Shown piece by piece: positions 7,903 through 16,099 of a stretch of DNA of 64,000 nt. Where the stretch lies: contig NZ_JACTAG010000001.1 of the NCBI RefSeq assembly GCF_014763045.1, positions 868,001-932,000 on the forward strand, written 5' to 3'. How positions within the stretch are numbered: the stretch's first letter is position 1; every line of letters starts with the position of its first letter. The stretch is from Sulfitobacter aestuariivivens (GTDB taxonomy: Bacteria; Pseudomonadota; Alphaproteobacteria; Rhodobacterales; Rhodobacteraceae). The notes beneath the pieces were generated by a model. It was not told the origin of the DNA, made no database searches, and saw nothing but the letters and a program-made list of their open reading frames with translations. The position numbers were made by a program, and so were the translations under genes.

Positions 7903-8409
7903 ATGTCTGACGAAATCAAAACACTCGAAGACCTCGCAGAAGTCGTGACCGAGGATATCGGTGGCGTGCAGGGGGCAACCCCGCAGGAAGATGCGATTGT
8001 GCGCGAACCTGTTAAGGACGAACTGGGTCGCGCCTATGCGACCGGCAAGCGGAAAGATGCGGTAGCCCGCGTCTGGATCAAGCCAGGCTCAGGCAAAGTC
8101 ACTGTGAACGGCAAAGAGCAGAATACCTATTTTGCACGGCCCGTGCTGCAGATGATCCTGGCTCAGCCGTTTGGCATCACCAACACCGACGGCCAGTTTG
8201 ACGTCGTGGCGACGGTAAAGGGCGGTGGCCTCTCCGGTCAGGCCGGAGCGGTCAAGCACGGCATCTCAAAGGCGCTGCAGTTGTTTGATCCGTCCTTGCG
8301 CCCTGCGTTAAAGGCGGCGGGCTTCCTGACCCGCGACAGCCGTGTGGTCGAGCGGAAGAAATACGGCAAGGCCAAAGCGCGTAAGAGCTTCCAGTTCTCC
8401 AAGCGTTAA
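7903..8409 (+). CDS. rpsI: 30S ribosomal protein S9
   Basis: S9 of the small subunit, 168 residues. The core starts near residue 45 ([20 protein letters not shown]) and ends in the highly basic tail [16 protein letters not shown] whose final Arg reaches the P-site tRNA. The ~40-residue acidic N-terminal extension ([13 protein letters not shown]...) is usual for Rhodobacterales S9. The gene begins two bases after the rplM stop and shares its promoter. Nothing is unusual. Confidence 0.98.
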   Translation: MSDEIKTLEDLAEVVTEDIGGVQGATPQEDAIVREPVKDELGRAYATGKRKDAVARVWIKPGSGKVTVNGKEQNTYFARPVLQMILAQPFGITNTDGQFDVVATVKGGGLSGQAGAVKHGISKALQLFDPSLRPALKAAGFLTRDSRVVERKKYGKAKARKSFQFSKR

Positions 8410-8434
8410 GGTTCTTACCTGTTAGTTATGGAGA

Positions 8435-8465
8435 GGGCCGCTGCGGGTGCAGCGGCCCTTTTTTT
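8435..8465 (+). terminator. Rho-independent terminator of rplM-rpsI
   Basis: A 10-bp perfect stem GGGCCGCTGC (8435-8444) / GCAGCGGCCC (8449-8458) with loop GGGT, followed by seven Ts. It lies 26 bases after the rpsI stop. Confidence 0.92.
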
Positions 8466-8547
8466 GTTTCGTCGCGCTGGCGCGCGTCGACCGGGGCGGG
8501 GACAGAGCCCCCGCGGACAGTGTCGTCGGGGTTGTGGCCCCAGACGC

Positions 8548-8633
8548 GGGTTTGCTGGGGGCCAGCCCCCAGGCGGGGGGTTTGCTGGGGGCCAGCCCCC
8601 AGACCCCCGGGAATATTTTGGCCAGAAAAAGAG
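8548..8633. repeat. GC-rich hairpin repeat element with tandem duplication
   Basis: A 25-base unit (GGGTTTGCTGGGGGCCAG followed by CCCCCAG) occurs twice exactly, at 8548-8572 and 8578-8602. Each forms the tight hairpin CTGGGGG/CCCCCAG. The second copy runs on into GACCCCCGGGAATATTTTGG and CCAGAAAAAGAG. The same architecture recurs at 17717-17761 and, in a variant, at 61218-61253. These look like the dispersed intergenic element common in Rhodobacterales; the role is unknown. The rest of the 8466-8751 spacer holds nothing I can recognise. Confidence 0.7.
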
Positions 8634-8751
8634 AGGGGAGGGTTGGCGGGGTGGGGTGTCCGGAAACACGGGCGTGCGGCCTTGGTGTGGCGGTGCTGTG
8701 GGCGTTGGTTTCGCGATTGGTGCCGGGTTTGAATTTGGGATGGTGTTGGGT

Positions 8752-9120
8752 TCAGTCGGCACAGTTGCGTTGTGCCGTGAGCCGGTAGAACACATTCCCG
8801 CTTTCGCGCAGGCGCTGTTCAAGGCAGGGGGTGCCCACGAAGGCCTGCGCTTCAGCGATGGTGCCCGCACTGATGCGCGCGTATGTGCCATCTGGCAGGC
8901 GGACTGTGGCGGAGGCGCTATAGCCGCTGTCGCTGGCGTTTTCCATGGTCGACACCACCGTTGCTGTCACAAATCCGGCATGCTGATGCGGGTTGGGCTG
9001 TACCAGATATACATAGAGCGGGATAAACGCGGCGAAGACCATGGCCGCCAGCACAGCCCACCACCGGTTCAGCCAGAACGTCTGGGCACGTGGGGACAGG
9101 TACCGCAGAAGCCTAGTCAT
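8752..9120 (-). CDS. Single-pass membrane protein of unknown function
   Basis: A 122-residue protein with one predicted transmembrane helix (WWAVLAAMVFAAFIPLYVYL, about residues 18-37) and a ~75-residue extracytoplasmic domain rich in beta-type sequence (SASATVRLPDGTYARISAG) with two cysteines (PCLE and QRNCAD) that could form a disulfide. The ATG at 9120 overlaps the end of the TetR gene (stop at 9113), so it is the last gene of the ppk2-tetR operon. I do not recognise the family. An alternative start upstream is unlikely because it would run through the TetR gene. Confidence 0.7.
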   Translation of the reverse strand: MTRLLRYLSPRAQTFWLNRWWAVLAAMVFAAFIPLYVYLVQPNPHQHAGFVTATVVSTMENASDSGYSASATVRLPDGTYARISAGTIAEAQAFVGTPCLEQRLRESGNVFYRLTAQRNCAD

Positions 9121-9730
9121 CCGGGCGCACGAGCCCCAGACCGCGCAGGTAAATGCCAATACCGGTTTCAAGCAGATCATCTGGCGGGAAGGGTGATGCG
9201 CGACCCGGGGAATTGCGCGCAAAGAGCTCTACCACGCCATGGCTCATCGCCCAGATATGGGCGGAGAACATCGAAGCCGGCGGTCGTTTGTCGGCTGGTA
9301 TGTGTTCGCTGAGGTCCGTCGCGGCCTTTTCAAGCACGGCATTCGCCCTGGTGGAAACCGCTGCGAGGTCTGACGTGCGGTTGACCGAGATGCCACTTTC
9401 GAACATGGCGATGTAATGGCCGGGATATTTGCGCGCAAAGGCGAGATAGGCGCGTCCCGTAGCCTCGAACGCCTTGAGGGCAGATGGCTGCCCGGACTGG
9501 TAGGCATATTCCATCAGGTCCGCAAAGATTTCGTAGCCCTGCATCGCGGCTTCGGCAATCAGGTCTTCGCGACCCTCGAAATGACGATAGACCGCGGCGG
9601 GGGTCACCCCTGCCTGCTTGGCGGCCTCTGACAGAGTGAACCCCGTTGGGCCGCGCAGCTCGATCAGCTCCAGTGCTGCGTCGATAAGGGCCTGGCGCAG
9701 ATTGCCATGGTGATACCCGCGTTTAGGCAT
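9113..9730 (-). CDS. TetR/AcrR-family transcriptional regulator
   Basis: A 205-residue repressor-type protein. Residues ~5-60 are the TetR DNA-binding domain ([40 protein letters not shown]); the rest is an all-helical ligand-binding and dimerisation domain. The ATG at 9730 overlaps the last 8 bases of ppk2 (ATGCCTAA), and the gene in turn overlaps the membrane-protein gene after it. It probably controls its own operon; a 15-bp palindrome in the putative ppk2 promoter (10632-10646) is the obvious candidate operator. The ligand is unknown. Confidence 0.9.
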   Translation of the reverse strand: MPKRGYHHGNLRQALIDAALELIELRGPTGFTLSEAAKQAGVTPAAVYRHFEGREDLIAEAAMQGYEIFADLMEYAYQSGQPSALKAFEATGRAYLAFARKYPGHYIAMFESGISVNRTSDLAAVSTRANAVLEKAATDLSEHIPADKRPPASMFSAHIWAMSHGVVELFARNSPGRASPFPPDDLLETGIGIYLRGLGLVRPDD

Positions 9731-10592
9731 CCCAGATGTCCGGACCGCCACAGATGCTGCGGTCGATGGGGCCAATCGCCTTTTCATTTTTCTGTGGATA
9801 ATCAAAATGGTGCAGGATGACCCTCATGGCGTTCAGGCGCGCGCGCCGTTTGTCGTCGGACCGGATGATGGTCCAGGGTGCGACGTCTGTATGGCTGCGA
9901 TCAAGGGTTTCGCGAATGGCGGCGGAATAAGCGTCCCATTTTGAAAGACCTTTGACGTCAATGCCGGACAGCTTCCACTGCTTCAAGGGATCACTTTCGC
10001 GCGCCAGCATGCGGCGGAGCTGTTCGGCCCGTCCGACATTGAGCCAGAACTTGAATAGATGGATTCCGTCATCCACCAACATTTCTTCGAACGGTTTGAC
10101 CTGATGAAAGAAATGTTCGCGCTGCGCGTCGGTACAAAAGCCAAATACCTTTTCGACAACGCCACGATTGTACCAGCTGCGGTCGAAGAACACCATCTCG
10201 CCATCAGTCGGCAGGTGTTTGATATATCTTTGAAAATACCATTCCCCTTGCTCTTTTTCCGTTGGCTTTGACAACGCCACGACCCTTGCGGCGCGCGGGT
10301 TCAGATTAGCTCTCAATCGGCTGATCGTGCCCCCTTTGCCGGCTGCATCGCGCCCTTCAAAGACCATGGCGATGCGGGTGCCACTGTCGCGCACCCAAGA
10401 CAGCAGTTTGACCAGCTCGATCTGGAGCTTTTCATGTTGCTTGTCATAGACCTTGCGCGCCAATCGTTCGCTGTGCGGGTAGCTGTCATTCAGGATATCG
10501 CCTTTTTCGGCGCGACTGATCGCCTGACGCACAGCTTTGGGCGCGTCATCCTTGAAGTAAGCGCTGATCGCGCCGTCAAAGGGCAGGTCCAT
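9723..10592 (-). CDS. ppk2: Polyphosphate kinase 2
   Basis: PPK2-family enzyme of 289 residues that uses polyphosphate to phosphorylate nucleotides. The Walker A motif GRDAAGKGG is at 80-87, with the lid segment [10 protein letters not shown] and the Walker B-like [16 protein letters not shown] following; [17 protein letters not shown] near the C-terminus is also diagnostic. The single-domain length fits class I, which makes NTPs from NDPs, but class cannot be proved by eye. The ATG at 10592 has AGGAGG just upstream and is far better than the track of in-frame codons reaching 10727. First gene of an operon with a TetR regulator and a membrane protein. Confidence 0.92.
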   Translation of the reverse strand: MDLPFDGAISAYFKDDAPKAVRQAISRAEKGDILNDSYPHSERLARKVYDKQHEKLQIELVKLLSWVRDSGTRIAMVFEGRDAAGKGGTISRLRANLNPRAARVVALSKPTEKEQGEWYFQRYIKHLPTDGEMVFFDRSWYNRGVVEKVFGFCTDAQREHFFHQVKPFEEMLVDDGIHLFKFWLNVGRAEQLRRMLARESDPLKQWKLSGIDVKGLSKWDAYSAAIRETLDRSHTDVAPWTIIRSDDKRRARLNAMRVILHHFDYPQKNEKAIGPIDRSICGGPDIWDA

Positions 10593-10621
10593 GGGGCCTC
10601 CTAAAGCATTGTCTTTACATC

Positions 10622-10650
10622 TATATGGGATGTTAATGCGATTAACGCAA
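10622..10650 (-). promoter_or_regulatory. Candidate ppk2 promoter containing a 15-bp palindrome
   Basis: On the minus strand TTGCGT (10650-10645), a 17-base spacer and CATATA (10627-10622) form a plausible sigma70 promoter 30 bases before the ppk2 start. The spacer carries the palindrome GTTAAT-CGC-ATTAAC (10632-10646), of the size typical for TetR operators. It overlaps the stop codon of the upstream hydrolase gene. Confidence 0.45.
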
Positions 10651-11652
10651 ACCCGCACGTGCTGCGGCCCGGTCGATCGCCGCAATCGTGGCATCCGGGT
10701 CGGCATGGTGCGGCATATGCCCCACACCGTCCAGCATCACCAGATTGGCAGAGGGAACCTCGGCTGCGAAGACATTGGCGTGAATGTCTGCCGGAACGAT
10801 GGTGTCAGCGGTGCCGTGAATCACCTCGATTGGCATTTTCAGCGTGTCATACTGCTTTTGCATTTCAACGACGAAGGGGCGCAATCCATTCACCTGCTGG
10901 GCATTTGCCCGGGCCGAGAAGCGGCGCACACTTAGGTCAGCACCCACATGTGTGTTGTATCCCGCAGGTGGGGATTGGGGGGCAAATATGATGTCAATGC
11001 TGCGTTCCAGATAGCTTTGCGGCAAAAAGGCCGTTGCCGGTGGGACCAGCAAGGCACCGCCCGCCGTTGAACTCAACACGTTGTAAAACCATCCAAGGCC
11101 GCCGGGCCAAGGTTCTGCCACCGCCCCAACCAGAACGACAGCCGGTGTGTCCTCGGGGTGCTGCAAAGCCCAGGCAAGAGCCACCGCACCCCCATAGGAA
11201 TGTCCCAGAACGATCGGGGCATCGGCGCCCAGTTGGGCTGCTGCTTTTTGGAGCAATGCGGCCTGTTCTTGAGGTGACTCGAACGTCGTGTTCCAGGCGC
11301 CTGATTTGCCAGGCAACCGATCCGTATGCCCCATGCCGGGTCTGTCAAAGGCAATGACGCGATAGCGATCTTCAAGCCTTGGCACCAGGTCAAATGTAAA
11401 GTCCCTCAAGTTGCCGCTGGCCCCGTGCAAGAGAACAATATCCGGACCGGATCCGGACACGTGGGCATGTACATTGACACCATCGACTTCGATCATTTGA
11501 CCCAGAGGCGGATGCGCATCATTTGCCGCCCGCTCGCGCGCCGCTGCACGCCATGCGACGACGACCACGAAAACCGTAATGCTCAGCAAGAATATCAAAG
11601 TCTTAACGCCCAATTTCAGCGAGCTCGAAGGGTGTTGACTGATAAATTTCAT
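10642..11652 (-). CDS. Membrane-anchored alpha/beta hydrolase
   Basis: A 336-residue serine hydrolase. An N-terminal helix ([17 protein letters not shown]) anchors it to the membrane; the alpha/beta-hydrolase domain follows with HG oxyanion strand LLHGASGN, nucleophile elbow GHSYGGAVA, acid in HGTADTIVP and the catalytic His in DGVGHMPHH. Substrate unknown; the sequence resembles non-specific esterases or haloperoxidase-like hydrolases. The ATG at 11652 lies inside the last 50 bases of metA, with GGAAAC upstream; starting later would remove part of the membrane anchor. The overlap makes cotranscription with metA likely. Confidence 0.85.
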   Translation of the reverse strand: MKFISQHPSSSLKLGVKTLIFLLSITVFVVVVAWRAAARERAANDAHPPLGQMIEVDGVNVHAHVSGSGPDIVLLHGASGNLRDFTFDLVPRLEDRYRVIAFDRPGMGHTDRLPGKSGAWNTTFESPQEQAALLQKAAAQLGADAPIVLGHSYGGAVALAWALQHPEDTPAVVLVGAVAEPWPGGLGWFYNVLSSTAGGALLVPPATAFLPQSYLERSIDIIFAPQSPPAGYNTHVGADLSVRRFSARANAQQVNGLRPFVVEMQKQYDTLKMPIEVIHGTADTIVPADIHANVFAAEVPSANLVMLDGVGHMPHHADPDATIAAIDRAAARAGLR

Positions 11653-12520
11653 TGATCCAGTTTCCGTAGAGCAGATGCGCATGGCTACGCCAACGGTTGG
11701 TTGGCACATGGGCGGGATCATCGTCCGGATAATAATTGCATGGCACGTTTATCGGCGTACCGGCGGCAACGTCGCGGTCGTACTCCTGCTTCAGGGTTTC
11801 ACTGTCATACTCAAAGTGATTGAACACATAGAGGGCGCGATGGGCAGGGTCTTCGATAAGGCATGGGCCAACCTCATCACTGCCCAGAAGCGTGTTGAGA
11901 CCGGGAGCAGCGTCCACTTCTGCCTGCTTCATTTCCGTCCAGCGCGACACGGGCATCACGCAGTCGTCTGAGAAACCACGCAGATAGGGTGAAGCAGGCG
12001 CAAGATTCTGGTGCCTGAAGCAGCCAAAGGCCTTGGCATCAAGTAGGTGCTTCTTCACCCCGTGGAAATGATTGATCATCGCCATGCCGCCCCAGCAAAC
12101 GCCAAAGGTGGAGTGAACATTCGTTTGAGTCCAGTCCATTACACGACGCAGCTCATCCCAATAGGTCACCTCGTCAAATTCCATGTGTTCGATTGGGGCG
12201 CCAGTGATAATCAGACCATCAAACTTTTCCTCCCAGATCTGGCTGACGGGCCGATAAAAACTTTTCATATGTTCGGCAGCGGTATTGCGCGTGCGGTGAT
12301 CTGACATGCGCAACAGTGAAAGTTCGATCTGCAGTGGCGTTGCGCCGATCAGTCTTGCGAACTGGTTTTCGGTTTGGATTTTCTTGGGCATCAGGTTCAA
12401 GAGCGCAATCCGCAAGGGGCGAATGTCCTGCCGCGCCGCAAGGTCTTCGTCCACCACCATCACACCCTCGCGCTTGAGCACGTCATAGGCGGGCAGGGTT
12501 GCGGGGATCTTGATGGGCAT
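11603..12520 (-). CDS. metA: Homoserine O-acyltransferase (probably acetyl-CoA-using)
   Basis: First committed step of methionine synthesis, acylation of homoserine. The 305-residue protein has the MetA glutamine-amidotransferase-like fold with Cys142 in FGVCWGGMA, the catalytic His/Glu in FNHFEYD, and PNYYP-type C-terminal substrate residues ([10 protein letters not shown]). The specificity position 111 is Glu (TGAPIE), which in Bacillus cereus MetA goes with acetyl-CoA, whereas enteric MetA has Gly for succinyl-CoA; acetyl use is therefore inferred. The ATG at 12520 gives the canonical MPIKIP start. The 78-base leader holds no SAM riboswitch that I can recognise. Confidence 0.93.
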   Translation of the reverse strand: MPIKIPATLPAYDVLKREGVMVVDEDLAARQDIRPLRIALLNLMPKKIQTENQFARLIGATPLQIELSLLRMSDHRTRNTAAEHMKSFYRPVSQIWEEKFDGLIITGAPIEHMEFDEVTYWDELRRVMDWTQTNVHSTFGVCWGGMAMINHFHGVKKHLLDAKAFGCFRHQNLAPASPYLRGFSDDCVMPVSRWTEMKQAEVDAAPGLNTLLGSDEVGPCLIEDPAHRALYVFNHFEYDSETLKQEYDRDVAAGTPINVPCNYYPDDDPAHVPTNRWRSHAHLLYGNWINEIYQSTPFELAEIGR

Positions 12521-12598
12521 GGGGTGGGTCCTGGCTGTTGAACGGCCTAGATAGATTGACTGCAACGCGGTGCCAAGGTCCGCCGGTTCACAGTCGCT

Positions 12599-13456
12599 TT
12601 AACCAGCGGGTAGGCAGGTTGCAATCAGATCGACGAAATCGTCCTGTGACGTCAGTTTCGACACCTGATCTGCAGTGACGGTGACGCCCCATTTCGCCAT
12701 TGCTTTGTACCGGGGCTGGCGGTGATCTAGCGCGCGGGCGTAGGTCCAGCGGATAAACGTATCGGGATCAACTTCGCCTTCGGACATATTGTTTTCGTTC
12801 AGATATTCCTCCCACAAATTTTTGAGAAATGCGGGCTGATAGGCCATCGGCTTGGGCGATCTGTCGAAACGTTTGATAAGCTCCTCTTTGTGTGCCGCAT
12901 CGCCTTTGATCCAGACCAGGAGACATTCATTCGAGAGGCTCGTTAACAAGGGGTCGTTTGGGTCGCCCGGATCAACCCATTCGCAGATCGACCCGCCGGT
13001 GTCGCAGATGAAATGATCATATCCATAAAGCCGCTTGGCCCGCGCGGCAAAGTGCGCCGTATCGTTCAGCGCCGCTACCTCTGCTTGCCGGAACGCTTCC
13101 TGGCGGGCGGCGTATTCCGCCATTGGCAATCCGGCCTTTTCCGGATCACCGGGCTTGCCAAGCCATGTTGCCACGGGGCTGAGGTTTTCGAAGGTGATAT
13201 TGGAAGCCAGGTAAATGCTGTCCGTCATCAGGAGATCCCGAAGGAAAGGAACCTTCATCGCCTCGGCTTTGGCATTGTCCGTAATCCGTTCGCCCAGATA
13301 GCGGGTGCCGATGCGATAATCGATGGAGTAGTGAAACCAGTCGCCGGAGCCCCGCAGCAGGCCAGACAGATAGGTCTTGCCCAGACCGGACATCCCGAAA
13401 ACAAGCACTTTGCGTCTCGGCGCATCGCGCCAGTCTTGAGCGGAGGAATAGAGCAT
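12599..13456 (-). CDS. P-loop NTPase of unknown function
   Basis: A 285-residue protein whose N-terminus has a clear Walker A (VFGMSGLGKTYLS), followed by HYSIDYRIGTRYLGE and a Walker B-like YDHFICDTGGS. The order resembles nucleotide or small-molecule kinases (zeta-toxin/AAA-like P-loop), and the C-terminal half is rich in Trp and acidic residues (WEEYLNENNMSEGEVDPDTF). I know this only as a Rhodobacterales protein without an assigned role. It precedes metA by 78 bases on the same strand; both genes have the same odd bases GACCCACCCC right before their ATG and no Shine-Dalgarno. Confidence 0.75.
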   Translation of the reverse strand: MLYSSAQDWRDAPRRKVLVFGMSGLGKTYLSGLLRGSGDWFHYSIDYRIGTRYLGERITDNAKAEAMKVPFLRDLLMTDSIYLASNITFENLSPVATWLGKPGDPEKAGLPMAEYAARQEAFRQAEVAALNDTAHFAARAKRLYGYDHFICDTGGSICEWVDPGDPNDPLLTSLSNECLLVWIKGDAAHKEELIKRFDRSPKPMAYQPAFLKNLWEEYLNENNMSEGEVDPDTFIRWTYARALDHRQPRYKAMAKWGVTVTADQVSKLTSQDDFVDLIATCLPAG

Positions 13457-13483
13457 GGGGTGGGTCCCGTCTTGTGTCGGGTC

Positions 13484-14398
13484 TTACCTAGCCCAGCCGC
13501 GATGCAGACGCCAGACACGCCCGTCAATGACCAGCATTCCAATCGCCAGCAGGGCAAAGCCAACATAGGCGGACGGCGTTAGTACTTCGCCCAGAATTAT
13601 CGATCCCAGCAGAATGGCAATTGGCGCGACCATCAATGTCACAAGCATCAGGTTGCCGCTGCCTGCCATAGCAAGGACCCGATAATAAAGCAGATAGGCC
13701 AAAGCGGTCGCGCCGAGCGCAAAGTACATGATCGCGGCCAGTGTCTCTGGCGCAAGGTTAAGAGTGATCGGCCCCTCGGTGATCCAGGCGAGTGGAAGCA
13801 TTATCAGCGTGGCGCCCGTTACCATCCCGGCTGCAGCAACCTGTGGTGGTTGATCACTTAGCATCTTTCGTGCCCAAACGCTTGCGATGGCGTATGAAAT
13901 CGTTCCGCCAATCACGGCCAGTTGCGGCAGCGAACGGAGATCGAATGTGTACAGGTTTTCAATCCCGATGGCGGTTGCAACGCCCGCAAATCCCAAAGAC
14001 ACACCAATCGTCTTGCGGAGTGTGAGCTTTTCATCGGCGAAAAAGAGCGCGGCCATGAGCACGCCAAAAATCGCTGTTGACGCATTCAGGATGGAGGTAA
14101 GGCCGCTTTCAATATGTGTCTGACCCCAGGCCATCAGCCCAAAGGGGATCACGTTGTTGAGCAAACCCATCACCAAAAACGCCGCCCAAACCCGCGGCGC
14201 ACGGGGGATCGGCAGTTTCATTGCGACGACGGCGATCCACAGCGCCACCGCAGCCCAGCCGACGCGATGTGCGACGACTGTCATCGGGCCGATTTCCCGC
14301 AGGGCAATGGCGATTGTCAGAAACGAGGCCCCCCAAATCAGGGCCAGCATTCCCATCTCCAACCAGGCACGTGTTGAGATTGTCTTTTGAACGTTCAT
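13484..14398 (-). CDS. EamA/DMT-superfamily transporter
   Basis: A 304-residue integral membrane protein with about ten transmembrane helices in two EamA repeats (first: LALIWGASFLTIAIALREIGP; second begins near LPQLAVIGGTISYAIASVWARK). The conserved helix pattern PF.LMAWG.T.IESGLTSILNASTAIF is typical for exporters of the drug/metabolite transporter superfamily. Substrate cannot be predicted; members export amino acids, purines or vitamins. It is followed 28 bases later by the P-loop gene and preceded by a second EamA gene on the same strand. Confidence 0.9.
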   Translation of the reverse strand: MNVQKTISTRAWLEMGMLALIWGASFLTIAIALREIGPMTVVAHRVGWAAVALWIAVVAMKLPIPRAPRVWAAFLVMGLLNNVIPFGLMAWGQTHIESGLTSILNASTAIFGVLMAALFFADEKLTLRKTIGVSLGFAGVATAIGIENLYTFDLRSLPQLAVIGGTISYAIASVWARKMLSDQPPQVAAAGMVTGATLIMLPLAWITEGPITLNLAPETLAAIMYFALGATALAYLLYYRVLAMAGSGNLMLVTLMVAPIAILLGSIILGEVLTPSAYVGFALLAIGMLVIDGRVWRLHRGWAR

Positions 14399-14449
14399 TC
14401 GATTGCCATAGCAGTCATGCCCCAGGGGCGACGACCCGAATCCTGCGCA

Positions 14450-15319
14450 TCAGGCAGCCGAGGTTTTGCGGTTTTCAGACCAGATATTGAGATAGTTGCC
14501 GCCGAAAATGATCAAGGCACCAACAAATACCCAGATATCCAGCGCTTCGTTGTACAGCACCATGCCGATAATCGCGATCACAGGCAGGCGCACAAAATCG
14601 ATGGGGGCAACGATAGTTGCTGGCGCAAGGCTGAGCGCCTTTGCGATGCAGAAATGTGCAACCAGCCCACAGATCGCGATGACCAGCAAATAGGGGGACG
14701 CGGCAGCCGTTGGGAGACGGATATCACCATCGTATCCTGCACAAATCAGACCAAGGATCAGTTGAATGACGGTCAGGTAAAACATAATGCCTGTGATCGT
14801 CTGTCGGCTGGTCAGCTTTTTCGTCGTGATAAAGGTGAGTGCAAAGAATACCGCACACCCCGCGGCTGCGAGCATACCGATATTGACGCCCTCGACAGTG
14901 GGGCGCGCCACAATAAGGATCCCGACAAATCCCATCATCGCCGCAAGCGCCTTGACGCCGGTCAGACGTTCGCCAAGCAGCAGAGGTGACAGGATGATGA
15001 CCCACAAGGGCGTGGTGAATTCAAAGGCGAACAACTGTGCGAGCGGAACCATGGTGAGTGCAAAGAACCACAGGTTCTGGCCGGTGAAATGCACGATGTT
15101 CCGCACGATCTGCAACCCAAACGCATCGCGGTTGATCTGGCCAATCGTTCCGACGCGCGCCGCCACCGCCAGCACGATGATCACGCCAAGAGCGCTGCGG
15201 TACATCATGATTTCGAAGGTGTCGTATTCGCCGCCCAATTGCCGACCGGAAATGGCCATCAGAGTGAACGAGCAAATCGCACCAATCATCCAGAGTGCGG
15301 CGCGGGTTGTTTCGCTCAT
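14450..15319 (-). CDS. EamA/DMT-superfamily transporter
   Basis: A 289-residue DMT transporter with ten predicted helices. It differs from its neighbour at 13484 and looks more like the RhaT/YdcZ-like group that carries VRNIVHFTGQNLWFFAL and TPLWVIILSPLLLGE between helices three and four. The ATG at 15319 is used in place of a start 18 bases earlier as the protein then begins MSETTRAALWM. The stop is 51 bases before the next EamA gene, so the two may be cotranscribed. Substrate unknown. Confidence 0.9.
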   Translation of the reverse strand: MSETTRAALWMIGAICSFTLMAISGRQLGGEYDTFEIMMYRSALGVIIVLAVAARVGTIGQINRDAFGLQIVRNIVHFTGQNLWFFALTMVPLAQLFAFEFTTPLWVIILSPLLLGERLTGVKALAAMMGFVGILIVARPTVEGVNIGMLAAAGCAVFFALTFITTKKLTSRQTITGIMFYLTVIQLILGLICAGYDGDIRLPTAAASPYLLVIAICGLVAHFCIAKALSLAPATIVAPIDFVRLPVIAIIGMVLYNEALDIWVFVGALIIFGGNYLNIWSENRKTSAA

Positions 15320-15488
15320 GCGGGCTGCCTCACGCAATTGGCGCTGGCTGATCTGATCGTCACCATGAAGTTTATGCGCCTCTTACATCTCCCTGACTGA
15401 TATCTTCCGATACCTGCTGGGTGTAAAGGGATGAAGGCACATGTGATCTATGGGTTTGTTCGCTGAATGATCCAGCGTCGGGAGTGGT

Positions 15489-15985
15489 TCAGAGGTGCTG
15501 TCGCTTGATGAAGAGGTACTTCTCTCCATCATCCTTCACGACGATCCGATCATGTAAGAACGCAACAAACATCTCTGAACATCCGGTTACGATACGGGCG
15601 CGCAGTTCCGCAAACACCACGTCAATCGCTTGTAGGGACGCGGCATCATGTGCCAGAAGATCCGTCTCACCGCCTTCGATATAGAGCTTTTTGAGACCGA
15701 TATTGGCCACTGAAGGTTCAAGGATGATGAGTCGCGCTTCTGAAAAGAGATCGCGCAGGCCAGTGCGGATGTGCCAATGCACCCACCTGCATCGACGATC
15801 ACGCCGTCATAGCTGTCGGGAAGGTAGCGGCGTAGGCTGTCAAATGCGCCACACAGAGTGCTGAGCGCAACGCCAATATCAGGCGTGCCTTTGCGCACAG
15901 TGATCGTCTTGCCGTCAATAGGAAGGGTCGGCGTGCTGCCGCGTGCAGCCTTGACATAGGAAAAGTAGGGGTGCGCTCTACCCGA
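15489..15985 (-). pseudogene. Broken FkbM-family methyltransferase
   Basis: Two adjacent minus-strand frames together give an FkbM SAM-methyltransferase. Frame one reads PIDGKTITVRKGTPDIGVAL and YDGVIVDAGGCIGTSAL (motif I); frame two continues LRDLFSEARLIILEPS and ends IVVKDDGEKYLFIKR. The shift lies at about 15758-15761, where one C added to the GGCC run would restore ALALRDLF. In addition the ~65 residues normally between the EPS strand and KLDIEGGE are missing (here EPSVANIGLKKLYIEGGE), and the 5' end runs into a stop at 15986 without a start codon. Sequencing error could explain the frameshift but not the deletion. The flanking 15320-15488 and 15986-16099 hold nothing else I recognise. 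Confidence 0.8.
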
Positions 15986-16099
15986 TCAACAGGCCGCAGG
16001 TGTCGGGGTTATGAGGATCAGGGCTGATCTCATCTAAAGCTGAACATCCTGTAGTTATCCACCCAAGTGTTGCGCGCAGGATGGACCCCTGGTTGACGC

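Noticed and set aside
8548-8602. Two direct repeats as a CRISPR start
   Set aside because: Only two units with a five-base gap, no spacers and no cas genes; a duplicated hairpin is simpler.
8415-8891. Pro-rich minus-strand 158-aa frame
   Set aside because: It crosses the rpsI terminator and the GC repeats; the composition is that of GC-rich DNA, not protein.
12521-12598. SAM riboswitch in the metA leader
   Set aside because: The 78-base leader has a GACTG/CAGTC pair but lacks the conserved SAM-II core (CGGCUUGC, CACGUUAAA), so no riboswitch is claimed.
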